NCBI RefSeq assembly: GCF_010093595.1
Contig: NW_022985443.1
Coordinates: forward strand, 1,691,949 to 1,703,762
DNA from: Mytilinidion resinicola
Lineage: Eukaryota; Ascomycota; Dothideomycetes; Mytilinidiales; Mytilinidiaceae
Direction: 5' to 3'
Length of the DNA stretch: 11,814 nt
Shown here: piece after piece, positions 1 to 8,882 of the stretch
Position numbering within the stretch: the first letter of the stretch is position 1
How the letters are laid out: the number at the start of each line of letters is the position of its first letter
Notes under the pieces: generated by a model
Seen by the model: the letters and a program-made list of their open reading frames with translations, nothing else
Told to the model about the DNA's origin: nothing
The model's database searches: none
Program-made: the position numbers and the translations under genes

Positions 1-400
1 AGTAAACCTAGACAGCGGTATAAATCTAATTATACGGCTAGGTAAAAAGGAGTACGGCTATTATTGTCTTTAATATTAACGTTAATACTTATACTATTCC
101 TTAGGAGTAAATCTAGACAGCCGGATAAATCTAATTATATAGCTAGGTAAAAAGGAGTACGGCTATTGTTGTCTTTAATATTAATATTAATACTTATACT
201 ATTCCTTAGAAGTGAACCTAGACAGCCGTATAAATCTAATTATACGGCTAGGTAAAGAGGAGTACAGCTATTATTATTTTTAATATTAATGTTAATATTT
301 ATACTATTTTTTAGGAGTAAGCCTAGATTATAGAATAAATCTAACTGCGCGGCTAGGTAAAGAGGAGTATAGCTATTATTATCTTTATAGTATATATTTA
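1..400. repeat. 105-bp tandem repeat, about 3.8 copies
   Basis: Copies begin at 1, 106, 211 and 316, each opening with a variant of agtaaacctagacagc and carrying ggctaggtaaa further in. The period is exactly 105 bp in the three measurable intervals; the last copy loses similarity near 385-400. The array may continue upstream of the window. Because 105 is 35 codons, a reading frame stays in phase through all copies: frame 1 has one TAG per unit, and frame 2 shows a GVNLDS-like motif with TAA/TAG where CAA/CAG could have stood. It could therefore be a degraded repeat-containing gene or a non-coding satellite. Confidence 0.85.
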
Positions 401-1452
401 TACTAAGGATTAGCTATTCTTTACTAAGGAGACTAGTTTCCGTTAGAAAGGGGACTACTGCCTTAATAGTTTAATTTTAGATAGTTATATCGAAGTTTTC
501 TATTAGGGAAGTTATAGCTTTAGGAGATCTAGGCCGTAATATAAAACGAGAGGTTGCCCTGCTATACGGGCTCCTTATATAAATTTATTAATAAAGGCAG
601 TATAAAAAAGAGACAGATTTAGTTAATAACTGGGAATTCTAAGTTCGGAAATATAGTCTACTTTAGTCCCTGCATATACTGCAGTAGGCTTAGGCTAGAA
701 TAGAACAGTATAATATAAGGAAGTATATCTATTCTTATCTTTTTAGTTTATATTAACCCTATTTTTTAGCATTTTATATATAAAAGCGGTGTTTCGAGCC
801 TTTACTGCATTATAGAGCAAATATTAATCTAATTCTATATCTACTTAAACAGGTCTTCCCTGCGCTAAAAGTAAGGTCGAAAAATAAAAAAGGGTAAACA
901 ACCTTTTTAGAACCTTTAGATAGCAATATAAAAAGTTTAGTAATAGATTTAGTAATATTAGCTGCTTATAATTAATATTAGAGGTAGTTTAGTAATAGGG
1001 AAAGGTAATATTTACTGCGCTTAGAATGTTAGCAATTACTTCCCTACTACAGTATTTGCCGTTATAAGGTTATTATCGCTCGGCAGTCTTAATTTGCTGG
1101 AAAAATAGCCCTTTACAGCTTGCCCCGCGTTAGTACCTTTAAAAAGTAGCCGACCGCTCGGCCACACCCTTATTAAAGCCGCTAAAGCTAGCTAATAATC
1201 GGCTAATAAGTTGTACCCTTCTGCCTATAGCGCGATAATAGGATAAAGAAAACCTAAGCTATTTATAATTAGACTAGCTAAGGTCCTTAATATTATAGGA
1301 AGGGCGCTAGCTTGCTAAAATTATACCGTTTAGGGTATAGCCGGACGCTTTTTGCAGTTTATCACCGCTAGTAAAGAGGGCGGCCGACCCGCACCGGCCA
1401 CACCCTTATATAAGAGGCGTTGAACTTTTTTAAAGAATATAGTTTAAGTAAG
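401..1452. other. RIP-degraded region without recognisable gene
   Basis: All six frames are interrupted by frequent TAA/TAG and I recognise no protein family. The only structure I can point to is the duplicated GC-richer motif at 1150-1172 and 1384-1408, listed separately. The composition matches old, heavily mutated transposon sequence. Confidence 0.5.
1150..1408 (-). repeat. duplicated GC-rich motif resembling a tRNA A-box
   Basis: Plus-strand 1150-1172 and 1384-1408 share the pattern CCGACC-(C)GC-n-CGGCCACACCCTTA, two GC-rich islands 234 bp apart in AT-rich DNA. Read on the minus strand, the first copy contains gtggccgagcggtc, which fits the pol III A-box consensus TRGYNNANNNG and resembles the D-arm start of Leu/Ser tRNAs. 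I could not find a convincing B-box or a tRNA fold downstream, and the second copy departs from the consensus. It may be a decayed tRNA-derived SINE, or just a duplicated motif. Confidence 0.3.
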
Positions 1453-1628
1453 TAGTTGCTACTAAGAGCCTAGAGGCGGTGTTGCACGTGCTATAAGTTT
1501 TTAAGCACGGTTTTACTATAATAGGTTAGAACTTAGATATAAAAGTAATTTAGAGCGGACTCTACTGCGGGAACTAAATCCGGGCACTATAGCATGCACG
1601 GCTAGCTAGTAGCAACAACTACTACAAC
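1453..1628. repeat. imperfect inverted-repeat element (MITE- or LTR-like)
   Basis: The left edge gtagttgctact (1453-1464) is the imperfect reverse complement of agtagcaacaactac near 1610-1624. Just inside, gcacgtgctata (from about 1484) is imperfectly matched by tatagcatgcac near 1590. The element is about 170 bp with no coding capacity. The stretch from 1480 also opens with tgttgcacgtg, similar to the TGTTG start of many copia-type LTRs, so a degraded solo LTR is an alternative. No target-site duplication is evident. Confidence 0.3.
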
Positions 1629-2349
1629 CTTATATTTTATTTATATTTTAGAAAATTGTAGCGCCTTTTATACTTGCAGCGAACAGTTTGCATATACTTA
1701 CTAGAAGGCAGAGACTGCGTTATAAGGTATAGCTAGAGAGCAGGTTTAGTTATTATTTTATAGCTAATAAGTATAGCTAACTATTTACTAAGTATTTTAG
1801 AGTCGGATTTTTATATTCCGAGCGTACGCACAGCTATAGGCCTAACAGCTATAAGCTTAGCTTACTAATAACAAAAGTAAATTACACCGTAATAATTACG
1901 TAGGACGTGCAGGGTCGCTTTGCCCTAGCTAGGATTAGCAATTACTTTAATTAGAGGTACTAACCGGGGTAGCAACCTTGTATAAATTTATGCGCAATAG
2001 CAGGTATAAAGCTAATAATAACTTTCTATTATTATAATAAGGCTTTAAGGCTCGGATAAAACCCTTATATATATATTATAAGTAGTAAAAGCTTAATAGT
2101 AGTGCTGTAGTAAATAGAGATTGTTTTGCTATAAAAGAAGGCTTTAAGCGAATTAGGCGAGAAGGCGATAATATAAATGTAATTTATAGGTTAGAAAGGT
2201 TCTAAATGTTTAAAAGTAGCTACAGCACACTATTTATATATAATTTTAGTAAAGCTTAGCGTGTGCGCAGAGTTATAGTCGCTTAAAGTTAAAGTACCTC
2301 TTATATTTTCCGGCACGGTAGGTTTTCCGCCACCTATAGAGGGATGTTA
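1629..2349. other. RIP-degraded region without recognisable gene
   Basis: The plus frame across roughly 1700-2100 has short runs free of stops, but no motif I can assign to a family. Stops are TAA/TAG throughout. No repeat or RNA gene is evident. Confidence 0.4.
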
Positions 2350-2457
2350 TATAAAAAAGCGCTAATATTTATATCCGCAGTTTTAGGATATTTATAGATA
2401 GAAGACCTCGGATTTTATCCCGCTATTTGCGGAGAAAAGGGCAGCAGCTATATTAAA
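2350..2457 (+). pseudogene. FunK1 kinase fragment (N-lobe upstream part)
   Basis: This 108-bp stretch reads in one frame as KALIFISAVLGYL-stop-IEDLGF followed by ICGEKGSSYIK. It aligns to 6627-6740 within the larger FunK1 pseudogene, with two codons fewer after the shared in-frame TAG. In FunK1 (fungal-specific kinase-like) proteins this segment lies just upstream of the N-lobe lysine. I see no matching FunK1 sequence immediately on either side, so it is an isolated fragment of a second copy, or flanking sequence has decayed beyond recognition. A duplicate of this kind fits the RIP damage seen in the longer copy, although 108 bp alone would be too short to trigger RIP. Confidence 0.65.
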
Positions 2458-2594
2458 TCTGTATAATTTTTTATATAATAAGTATAGGGTCTATATAGAA
2501 GCTAATATTCCGAGCGCTGGCTAAAATACAAGCTATATATATAATTTCAACTTATTATATTAAATAACTCTAATACTAACCGTAATTCTAAAGT

Positions 2595-3475
2595 GGTTGC
2601 TTACCTAGGTATTAATTTTTATACCTTCTACCTCCGTTTTTAGACCTATACCGACTCGCCCTAATCTCCCGGTAATATCTTGCAGCTCTGTAAAAGCAAC
2701 TATTTCCACTAGCCTAGTATAGAAGAATTTATCTATACGCTTTTAATTGCGGCTGCTCTTTAAATAGTAGCCCTAGGTATTCCCTCTCGCTTAGCTATAA
2801 AAGGTGTTTTTTTAGAAAGGCTTTAATACCGGTATAGGCAGCGCTGCTATATCCTCCCAGGCATTTTTTAAGTCTATATAGCTGGCTTTATATAGTTTAT
2901 GCTTAAAGCGATTAATTATATTTATATTGCCTCTAATAAGGCCTATAATAATTCTAGACTCTGCAGCTAGTAATCCTTTAAACAATACTAAAATTATAGC
3001 TAGTTAACCCGATCTATAGGCCTTCCCGCTCTAAAGTAACTCTAGATATATTATATAAAGATAAAGTAACCCTTTTAATTATATGCGCCTATTAGATATA
3101 GATATCGGAATATTAATAAATAAGGTATTTCTCCCTATAGCAGTAATAAAAGGAACGCGGAAGCAATTTACCCTTCTAAGATACCTTAGTATTATTATAA
3201 AAGTAAAGTACCGTGCTGCTTTCTAGTAGAGAGTTTTTAAGATAAATAATTCTCCGGGAATATCTATATAGAAAAAGTTAGGAAATACTATATTAGTAAA
3301 AATAAAGTTCTATTAAACCTATAAATTCTCTAGAATAGCCTAAAAAGATTTATAACAGACTTTTTAGGGTATTATAATAAGGTTACTTAGTACTGTTCTA
3401 AAATATTCCTCTAGATAGCCTAATACTGCTAAAGCGCGATTTAGTAGACTAGGACTAAGCTAATTAATATTCTAG
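2595..3475 (-). pseudogene. unidentified protein remnant, about 290 codons, RIP-broken
   Basis: Read on the minus strand, a single frame runs about 290 codons with about 14 stops, all TAA or TAG and no TGA, a stop density like that of the confirmed FunK1 pseudogene. The text looks like real protein. N-terminal part: ALAVLGYLEEYFRTVLSNLI. Middle: YLRRVNCFRVPFITAIGRN, then SGKAYRSG, LFKGLLAAESRIIIGLIRGN and NRFKHKLYKASYIDLKNAW. C-terminal part: WEDIAALPIPVLKPF, then TRLVEIVAFTELQDITGRLG. I see no signal peptide, catalytic motif or repeat that I recognise, and I do not know the family. Neither end is defined; ATG would often have become ATA. It lies opposite in strand to the FunK1 and transposase remnants on either side. 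TGA is rare in RIP-mutated DNA, so the lack of TGA is weak evidence; the long stop-free charged stretches near 2620-2720 and 2850-2990 are stronger. Confidence 0.5.
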
Positions 3476-4561
3476 GACACGACTTTAAGAACGCTGTTAC
3501 GCAGCAAATAATTTTAATAATTATTATTTTTAAGCGCAACCTAAGCTAAGGATTTAGGGCAGTAGATTTGCGGTTAGAAGAACTATAGAAGAGGCAACTT
3601 CTGCAAAATTAGTTTAGGCGGTAGGCGAGATTTCGATTTAATATATTTATAAAAGAGGCGGAATTCCGCTGGATTAAGATAGCTTATTAAGCTAATATAG
3701 TAAGCGCTCCCGGTTAAGGTAAGCAACGCAGAGCCTAGTCTACTGCAATAAGTAAACGTAAGTAATATTTTAACGCTTTAACGTTCTAAATCTCCTTAAA
3801 ATACTAGCAACTATAAAGAAATAGAAATATAGGGTAATATATATAGAAGTCTAAATACTATTTTTGCTATTATTCTTTTTCACTCTTATAGAACTTATTA
3901 CGGAGCAGCAACACTTATATTGCGTTTTAATATCTGCTTTATAGTTTTATAAACCTAGTAGCTAGGCTAATTATATAGTAGTATAGCCTTACTATTAAAT
4001 ACCTTCTAAAATATATAGTGCGGTACTCCTTAAAAGCTATATTAGTAGTAAATAAAAAAGCTATATATATGCCAGGCTATAACAGGGCAATTATAAGTCC
4101 TATTATAAAAAAGCAGGAAAAGTAGCTAACCTGCTCTAACTATTTCCTTATAAGAGTAAGTAAGTTTAGAAGGTGCTTATTATTAGAATAGATATTAAAG
4201 TTTAATATTAAAGATATAGTAAGTATTCTATAGCCTTATTGCTATATACCCCGCCGTAGGCGGTCTTTATTAGGTACCGGCGAATCGATATACCGATTAA
4301 CACTATTACTCTGTTCTATAGAAAGGCTAACTTAGTATTATCTATATAATAGGTCGGCGTTTCTTATATTCCTCTATCTTTCCTACTTTTTTATCCTTAA
4401 AACACTAGTATTACTATTAGAATACTTTTAGAGCTTATAATTTATTATTTTTATAGACTTCTAGCATTCCTCCTACTCCCGCCTTATACTTTAACTGCTA
4501 CTTAAGCGCGTTTGTTACAGTTTCTTACGCGATAGTAGATAGGATAAAATTAAAAATTATT
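3476..4561. other. unassigned RIP-degraded region
   Basis: The plus frame beginning at 3571 gives charged text (RLEEL, then ARFRFNIFIKEAEFRWIKIA) and stays free of TGA to about 4430. However, it holds roughly 23 TAA/TAG stops in 290 codons, more than the clearer remnants nearby. It may be a coding remnant, perhaps the upstream part of the transposon at 4562, but I could not match it to a helix-turn-helix domain or any other family. No repeat or RNA gene was seen. Confidence 0.25.
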
Positions 4562-4830
4562 AAGACAAAATCTATTGGAAAAGGGCTAGATACCTATTAT
4601 AACTCTTTCGAGTTATAAGTTATTATAGGAACTAACCGAGCTGGACAGCTTTAGACAGTGCAGTAAGGCAACTAATAGTAGGTAACAGCTATTAAGTGTA
4701 TTAATATATTAGGGTATATAATTCCACTGCTTATTATTTTTAAGGCTGTAATATACTAAGCTACTTAGTATAAGGCTATACTAGAGGATTAGGTAATTAG
4801 TATTAGTAAGACTAGGTCCGCCTTTATAGC
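4562..4830 (+). pseudogene. pogo/Fot1-like DDE transposase remnant, catalytic core fragment
   Basis: Frame 2 reads VIIGTNRAGQL-stop-TVQ-stop-GN, then three stops, then VTAIKCINILGYIIPLLIIF, AVIY, and finally ED-stop-VISISK. This matches the central block of fungal pogo/Fot1 transposases (DDE superfamily endonuclease), where GR-P-x-QPGNREWVT-x-IE-CIN-A-G-W-x-(I/L)PP-x-IIF leads to a W-Y segment and DW-x-(I/V)-S-x-(N)-GWT. Restoring Q and W at the TAG/TAA codons gives the family pattern, consistent with RIP. Similarity stops after about 4820: the DGHGSH and PPHSSHLLQPLDV motifs expected downstream are not visible, and no N-terminal HTH or inverted repeats were found. It is a truncated, dead element on the same strand as the FunK1 remnant. 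Confidence 0.7.
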
Positions 4831-5540
4831 TATTTTCTTTTTTAAAGGCAATACTAAGTATAAAAATAATCTAAGCGCAGGGATAAAGGCATATTTTTAG
4901 AGAACGCATTAGCTGCGCTTAGTTATATATCTGCGTTTACTAGTCGCCCCTTTTATTATATTAGTACTACTACTTCCTTCGCTGTTACTATATCCTTTTT
5001 TAAAGGAATCTAATTAATAATATATTAGAGAGACTTTAGCTATATTATATATTATAGGGTTTAATTATTATAGTTAATTATTGCAAGTAGTCTAGAGGCT
5101 AGGCAGCACCCGCTGGCGCTTAGTAATAGGGAGCGCATCTTGCTATAGCCGGCCTTAGTTATCGACGGCAATAATCCAGTGCGTAATATTACGGCCTTTT
5201 TTTTTTTTTTAATAGCAGCTAAGGGCGTAGGCGGTTAAATACAGCTTTTTTATACGTGCGTTTAGAATAATACTAGGCAATTTCTATAAGCACTTAGAGG
5301 GTTATAGTAAGTAGAAAACACCGTAATAATATTAATTTGCTTTACTATAATATTATAAGGCGCAGTAACCTATTTAAGGAATAGCGTGGTGCCTATAACT
5401 AAGCCTTAAGCGAGCTTCCCTTCGCGCTTTCGCAACCGCTGTGCATACGTTTTTCCTATCTATAGCTTAACTTTTAGAAAGTTAACTTTAAGCTATTAGA
5501 GTAAACCCTATTAAAAATAAACTTAATTTGTTTCGCAATA
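4831..5540. other. unassigned RIP-degraded region with a 14-T run
   Basis: No frame gives recognisable protein. A run of 14 T at 5197-5210 stands out; read from the minus strand it is a poly(A), which could be the tail of a degraded LINE or processed insert, but no reverse-transcriptase motif is seen beside it. The C-terminal half of the pogo transposase would be expected here and is not recognisable. Confidence 0.35.
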
Positions 5541-5549
5541 CCTTAATAA

Positions 5550-7930
5550 GTTCCTGTGCCAGCGTTAAAAACGCGCTGAACTATATTAAGCAGCTTGTTA
5601 TAAACTCCTATAAGCGCCGCTGTTAATATATTTATAATATAGCTAATAAATATAGCCGGAAAACATCTAGTGCTTAAACTTATCGCAATTTTGCTGAACC
5701 TCCCAGCTGCTTCTATTCTTACCTTAGAAAATAGGACAGGACCTTTTAGCAGAAACCTTTTTAATCTTAGTTTACAGGTTACCTTAAACACTTTTAATAT
5801 TAGGCAGGCTATTAAGCTTATAGAATCTGTTATTGCTTAAGCCGAAGATATAAAAATATAGAGCGCTGTGCTTAACCTTATTACGCGGATAAGACCTACC
5901 CTCTATCTAATAACCCCTTTTTAATCCGCTGCCTCCTTTACCGCGTTATTCTAATAGATACCTTAGTTTTTTAATATAGGCAGTTTTGCGGATATATCTA
6001 ACCTAAGGAAGGATATTAATCTAATTCTAAAAGGCGAACTAGAGGGGAATCTTATTATTAACCACCTATACTTTTTTAATATATTTTTTAGCAGAGTTCT
6101 ATAGCTTAGTAAAATAGCCGCAGCTATATTTAGGCGATATAAGGAAGCGGAAATACTTCTATATACGGACGATACTGGCTGGGCGGAGTAGCCGGAGGAT
6201 TATACAGAGCCCGATATACTGCACTAGCTCTGTTACTATATTAACCAATTTCTCCAGTTTATAAATAAATAAGGCTTCTAACCTCCGAGGCGTCGGCGGT
6301 GCTTTGCTATACCGAATAAGCCTATCCCCGGATTTATTAGCAAACGGAAGCTAGATATTAGTATTATCTATAGCCAGCGGAATAAAATGTCTAATAATAG
6401 TGCTCCCTGTAACTAGTTTAACGTTCTTATCCTAGGCGAGCTAAAGAGCAACCCGCAAAAGGATAACTACAGCAGCACCTGGTTCGATTTTTCTTAATAT
6501 GCTTGTAAAATCTTTACCGCGCAAGATACCCGATAATTAGTTACTAGCTTTATACTCTACGGTTCTATTATACGGCTCTAGGTATTTAACTAACTCGGAG
6601 CGGTTATATTGCAGTTATTTAATATATATAAGAATGCGCTAATATTTATATCTGTAGTTTTAGAATATCTATAGATAGCTCTAAAGGACCTCGGGTTTAA
6701 CCCTACTATCTGCGGGGAAAAGGGCAGCAAGTATATTAAAATCACGCAGAATATATAACTGGAGCAATATTATCTAGATAATATTATAAAGCGGCAGTAT
6801 TATATAGCAGGTTAAGTAATAAGCTGTTAGGAAGTTTATAATACAGCCGGCCAGCCTTTTATTATTAAAGACTCCTGGGAATTTAAAAAGCGGCCGGAAA
6901 AGGGGCCTCTGCTTAAAAAGGTAACGGATACAGGCGTGAAAAATATAGCAGAGTATTACTATTACAAAATTATTTATAATAAGGGTGCTGTTATTAATAT
7001 CCGTAATAACTTGCGTAAAGGGCTTAGAGATAGGAACAGGAGGTATCTACTATAAGGACACCTAAACTCCCAACTACTTATAGAATTCCCTAAGCCCGAA
7101 GCTCCGGCATTAGAGAGGCTTATAAGCAGTTAAGGCAGAAGCAATAGTATTACGCGAAAAAGGCGCTTTAGCTCTTATTATTAGTCTATACAACCTCTAA
7201 AACAGTTATATTTAGATTCTTCTACTAAAGGGAATAGCTTGCGGCGAAACCGAGTTTATTATTAGCTAATAATAGGACGTGTTAGGAAGAGTATATATAA
7301 TGCGAGCTCGCTGGTAGCTATAATAAACGGGATTTTAGGGGGAATAAAAGGTTAGTTTAATTAGACAGGCTTTTAACTTTAGCTAACTATTTTAGGATAT
7401 AAATTATTGCTGGAAAGAAACATCCTCTATTGCAATATATTAGTCGGAAATATTATGCTTAAGAAGAATAAAGATAATAGTTTCCTAATTAACCTTAACC
7501 TTGCTATTAAAATTAACCGTAAAAAGGCATCGGGCGCGCCGAGCAAAACCGGCACTAAGGTGTTTATAGCGATTAGTACTTTTTACAGCAAATACTATAA
7601 CTTTATATATAATTTAGAGTTATTTTTCTAGGTGCTTTTCTAGCTTTATATATACTAGAATAGACCTGGCTAAAGAAAAAGTAGAACAGAATATAAGTTT
7701 TAGAATTATAAAAATATAAAGGAACTTATATAGATAAAAACTAGTATAGTACTAAAAGAGAATATATTTAATACAGAGGTAAATAAGAACTTTACTTCTT
7801 CCTGCTGGCTGTTAATTCCTTATATATAATAACTGCGTAAGGTTATATTTCTAAGTAGTAAAAGTTAGAAAAAAGAGGATAGGAAGCTATATATTTAAAT
7901 AAAGTTAATACTTAAAAAGGTAAGAAAAAA
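5550..7930 (+). pseudogene. FunK1 fungal-specific protein kinase pseudogene, near full length
   Basis: One frame (codon starts divisible by 3) can be followed from about 5550 to 7930 with no frameshift. It has roughly 40 in-frame stops, nearly all TAA/TAG at positions fitting Q or W. FunK1 landmarks in order: LILGELKSNPQ (near 6420), FTAQDTR and LYGSIIRL (6510-6580), DLGFNPTICGEKGS (6680-6730), FIIKDSWEF with the N-lobe lysine at 6867-6869, the segment NIAEYYYYKIIY, INIRNNLRKGL (7000-7022), and ASGAPSKTGTKVFIA followed by LELFF (7530-7631). In the family the catalytic loop is HRD and the metal-binding loop LIDLDLAI. Here these read YCN (7428-7436) and LINLNLAI (N at 7491-7493 and 7497-7499), all changes C:G to T:A, so any product would be inactive. 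The start is uncertain because ATG may have become ATA. The stop-free 74-codon stretch 7407-7631 is only part of this frame. FunK1 genes are often amplified in fungal genomes; their role is poorly known. Confidence 0.85.
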
Positions 7931-8097
7931 ACTAGCTTTAGTTATAGTATAGTACTATATACTTATAGTATAAATAGTGTCTATACTTAGAAGCCTGGTA
8001 ACCTACTATATTACTTAAGCAGTAGGTACTCTATAGTATAGGTGCCTATAACGCTAAAGTATTATAATTGCCAGCGTAAGCGTAATAATAAGTGTGC

Positions 8098-8320
8098 TAG
8101 AATAGAATATATGCTTAAATAAGTATACTTAAATAGAATATATACTAGAACAGAATATATACTAGAATAAGTATACTAGAATAGAATATATACTAGAATA
8201 GAATATATACTAAAATAAGTATACTAGAACAGAATATATCCCAGGATAAGTATTCTAGAATAGAATATGTCCTAGAACAGATAGGCTAGAACAGAGTATG
8301 CTCTAGGACGAAATGTGTCC
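8098..8320. repeat. minisatellite of alternating 17- and 14-bp units
   Basis: The stretch parses exactly into 14 units with lengths 17,14,17,17,14,17,17,14,17,14,17,14,17,17, which sum to 223 bp. The long unit is tagaatagaatatatac and the short one tagaataagtatac. Units on the left are TpA-rich; those on the right carry CpA and TpG (tagaacagagtatgctc, taggacgaaatgtgtcc). The array therefore spans the edge of the mutated block. It has no coding capacity. Confidence 0.85.
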
Positions 8321-8324
8321 CAGA

Positions 8325-8425
8325 CGAGAATCACGTGCAACACAAGTCAGCAGTGTTATTTGCGAACTCCAGGAGTTCGCAAATGGCAGAGTCACGTGCA
8401 GCATGAGTCAGCGCCATTTGCGATT
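8325..8425. repeat. 27-nt perfect palindrome within a short duplicated block
   Basis: 8358-8370 (ATTTGCGAACTCC) and 8372-8384 are perfect 13-bp inverted arms around a single A at 8371. The right arm can also pair with a third site: TCGCAAATGGC (8377-8387) is complementary to GCCATTTGCGA (8413-8423). The block carries two versions of the phrase tcacgtgca-n-gtcagc, near 8330 and 8391. A degenerate copy of the block is found at 9681-9760. It could act as a hairpin or cruciform, or be the end of a foldback element; nothing shows a function. Confidence 0.75.
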
Positions 8426-8451
8426 GCACTACTACTTGCTTGCAGGACCCA

Positions 8452-8830
8452 TCGCACGACCGTATAGCCGTACGATTCTCACGGCCGTACAATTCTCATG
8501 GCCATGCTCATGGCCGTACGATTTTCATGGCCGTACGATCCCCATGCCCGTACGATCCTCATGACCGTACGATTCTCATGCCCGTACGATTCTCATGGCC
8601 GCAAAACGGTCGCACGTCCAAAATGATCGCACGAGCAGAACGATCGCACAATCCGCCTGCTCGTACGATCCATTACTGTAGCTCGCACGATCCATTAGTT
8701 CGCACGATCCACCTGCTTGCACGATCCGCCTACTCACACGATCCGCCTACTCACACGATCCGCCTACTCACACGATCCGCTTGCTCGTACGATCCACCTG
8801 CTTGCACGATTCCCCAGCTCGCACGCTTCT
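8452..8830. repeat. 17-bp tandem array built on CGTACGAT / CGCACGAT
   Basis: 8469-8599 holds 17-bp units like cgtacgattctcatggc, with one 12-bp partial unit at 8503-8514. 8611-8819 holds 17-bp units like cacacgatccgcctact, with one 22-bp unit. Three consecutive units near 8720-8790 are almost identical. CpA and CpG are preserved, unlike the flanking left block. A 161-codon open frame at 8440-8925 is produced by the array (three units make 17 codons) and its translation is simple repeats of RTI/HDP; I do not regard it as a gene. Confidence 0.85.
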
Positions 8831-8882
8831 TACACACTTGGCGCCTTTTGGTCACCACTATCATCATCATAAATCTTATTAA

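Larger units (their letters stand above)
1..8300. other. RIP-mutated AT-rich block
   Basis: The block is strongly depleted in CpA and TpG and enriched in TpA; in 7261-7320 I count 11 TpA, no CpA and 3 TpG. Recognisable coding remnants inside it are broken almost only by TAA and TAG, as expected when CAA, CAG and TGG are hit by C-to-T changes on either strand. This is the known signature of repeat-induced point mutation in Pezizomycotina. It fades across 8098-8320, and CpA/TpG become common beyond. Attribution to RIP is inference from composition; no dinucleotide index was computed over the whole block. Confidence 0.85.

Noticed and set aside
1150..1170. Functional tRNA-Leu/Ser on the minus strand
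   Set aside because: Only the D-arm region resembles a tRNA; no anticodon stem, T-arm or acceptor pairing can be drawn.
3571..4430. Long plus frame free of TGA as a definite gene remnant
   Set aside because: TGA is rare throughout this DNA and the frame has about 23 TAA/TAG stops in 290 codons, denser than in the remnants with recognisable or protein-like text.
5543..5791. 82-codon minus-strand open frame
   Set aside because: Antisense to the N-terminal part of the FunK1 pseudogene, whose plus-strand frame continues into clear kinase motifs.
7407..7631. 74-codon plus-strand frame as a separate small gene
   Set aside because: It is the stop-free catalytic-loop stretch of the longer FunK1 pseudogene, in the same frame.
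8452..8830. CRISPR array
   Set aside because: Units are 17 bp and contiguous with no unique spacers; the context is a eukaryotic minisatellite.
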